A stretch of 5,248 bases of DNA, taken from assembly GCA_910586715.1 (NCBI GenBank), contig CAJUJG010000098.1:1-5248 (forward strand). The letters are read 5' to 3'. Made by a program: the position numbers and the translations under genes. Each line of letters starts with the position of its first letter. The stretch's first letter is position 1. A model generated the notes under the pieces. It did not search any database. It worked only from the letters and a program-made list of their open reading frames with translations, and was not told the DNA's origin. The stretch is from an uncultured Lachnospiraceae bacterium (lineage in GTDB: Bacteria > Bacillota > Clostridia > Lachnospirales > Lachnospiraceae). Of the stretch, positions 5,184 to 5,248 are shown piece after piece.

Positions 5184-5213
5184 TTGGATAGGTCAGCTCT
5201 TTTCTGCTATAAT
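5184..5213 (+). promoter_or_regulatory. Promoter for a gene beyond the right edge
   Basis: A consensus -10 TATAAT (5208-5213) is preceded by TGC (5205-5207), forming an extended -10. TTGGAT (5184-5189) is a partial -35 at an 18-base spacing. Transcription would start near 5220 and run off the window. No start codon with a good ribosome binding site appears in the remaining bases, so the downstream gene is unknown. Confidence 0.6.
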
Positions 5214-5248
5214 CGGTAAAGACTGACAAATGACGATAGAAATAGACA

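Noticed and set aside
5192..5227. GTCAG/CTGAC inverted repeat flanking the promoter near the right edge
   Set aside because: Five-base arms 26 bases apart are expected by chance, and the controlled gene is not visible.

Overview
The window looks like chromosomal DNA from a low-GC Gram-positive bacterium, most likely a Clostridia/Lachnospiraceae-type anaerobe. The reasons are strong GGAGG-type ribosome binding sites, A/T-rich intergenic promoters with extended -10 boxes, U-tract hairpin terminators after two of the three protein genes and the tRNA, a tRNA gene without an encoded CCA end, and a class A penicillin-binding protein (PBP) with a clostridial-style cysteine-containing C-terminus. No species can be named from this sequence alone.

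Layout. Positions 1-53 hold the 3' part of a tRNA-Thr(GGT) gene on the + strand, cut by the window edge, followed by a U-tract terminator (57-84). A bifunctional class A PBP lies on the - strand (2944 down to 275), with its own long hairpin terminator at 202-251. A divergent intergenic region (2945-3210) carries the PBP promoter on the - strand and, on the + strand, a good promoter for a TetR-family regulator (3211-3813) with a palindrome near the predicted transcription start. A 136-base gap with a second promoter, a perfect AT-rich palindrome and a 5'-leader hairpin leads into a PfkB/ribokinase-fold sugar kinase (3950-4867), which ends in a strong terminator (4875-4911). The final 337 bases have no recognisable protein gene. 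They contain a GC-rich, heavily base-paired element (about 4914-5087), an optional 46-codon basic ORF inside it, and a + strand promoter (5184-5213) that probably serves a gene beyond the window.

How the parts may relate. The PBP is a self-contained cell-wall housekeeping unit. The TetR regulator and the kinase are co-oriented and adjacent, but each has its own apparent promoter, and each promoter region has a palindrome. A simple model is that the regulator controls itself and perhaps the kinase. The two palindromes do not share an obvious consensus, so this remains inference.

The observations most worth a second look are the kinase's GAGN in place of the family's catalytic GAGD motif, the GC-rich structured element after the kinase, and the leader architecture of the kinase mRNA. 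I found no CRISPR array, insertion sequence, toxin-antitoxin pair or recognisable defence system.
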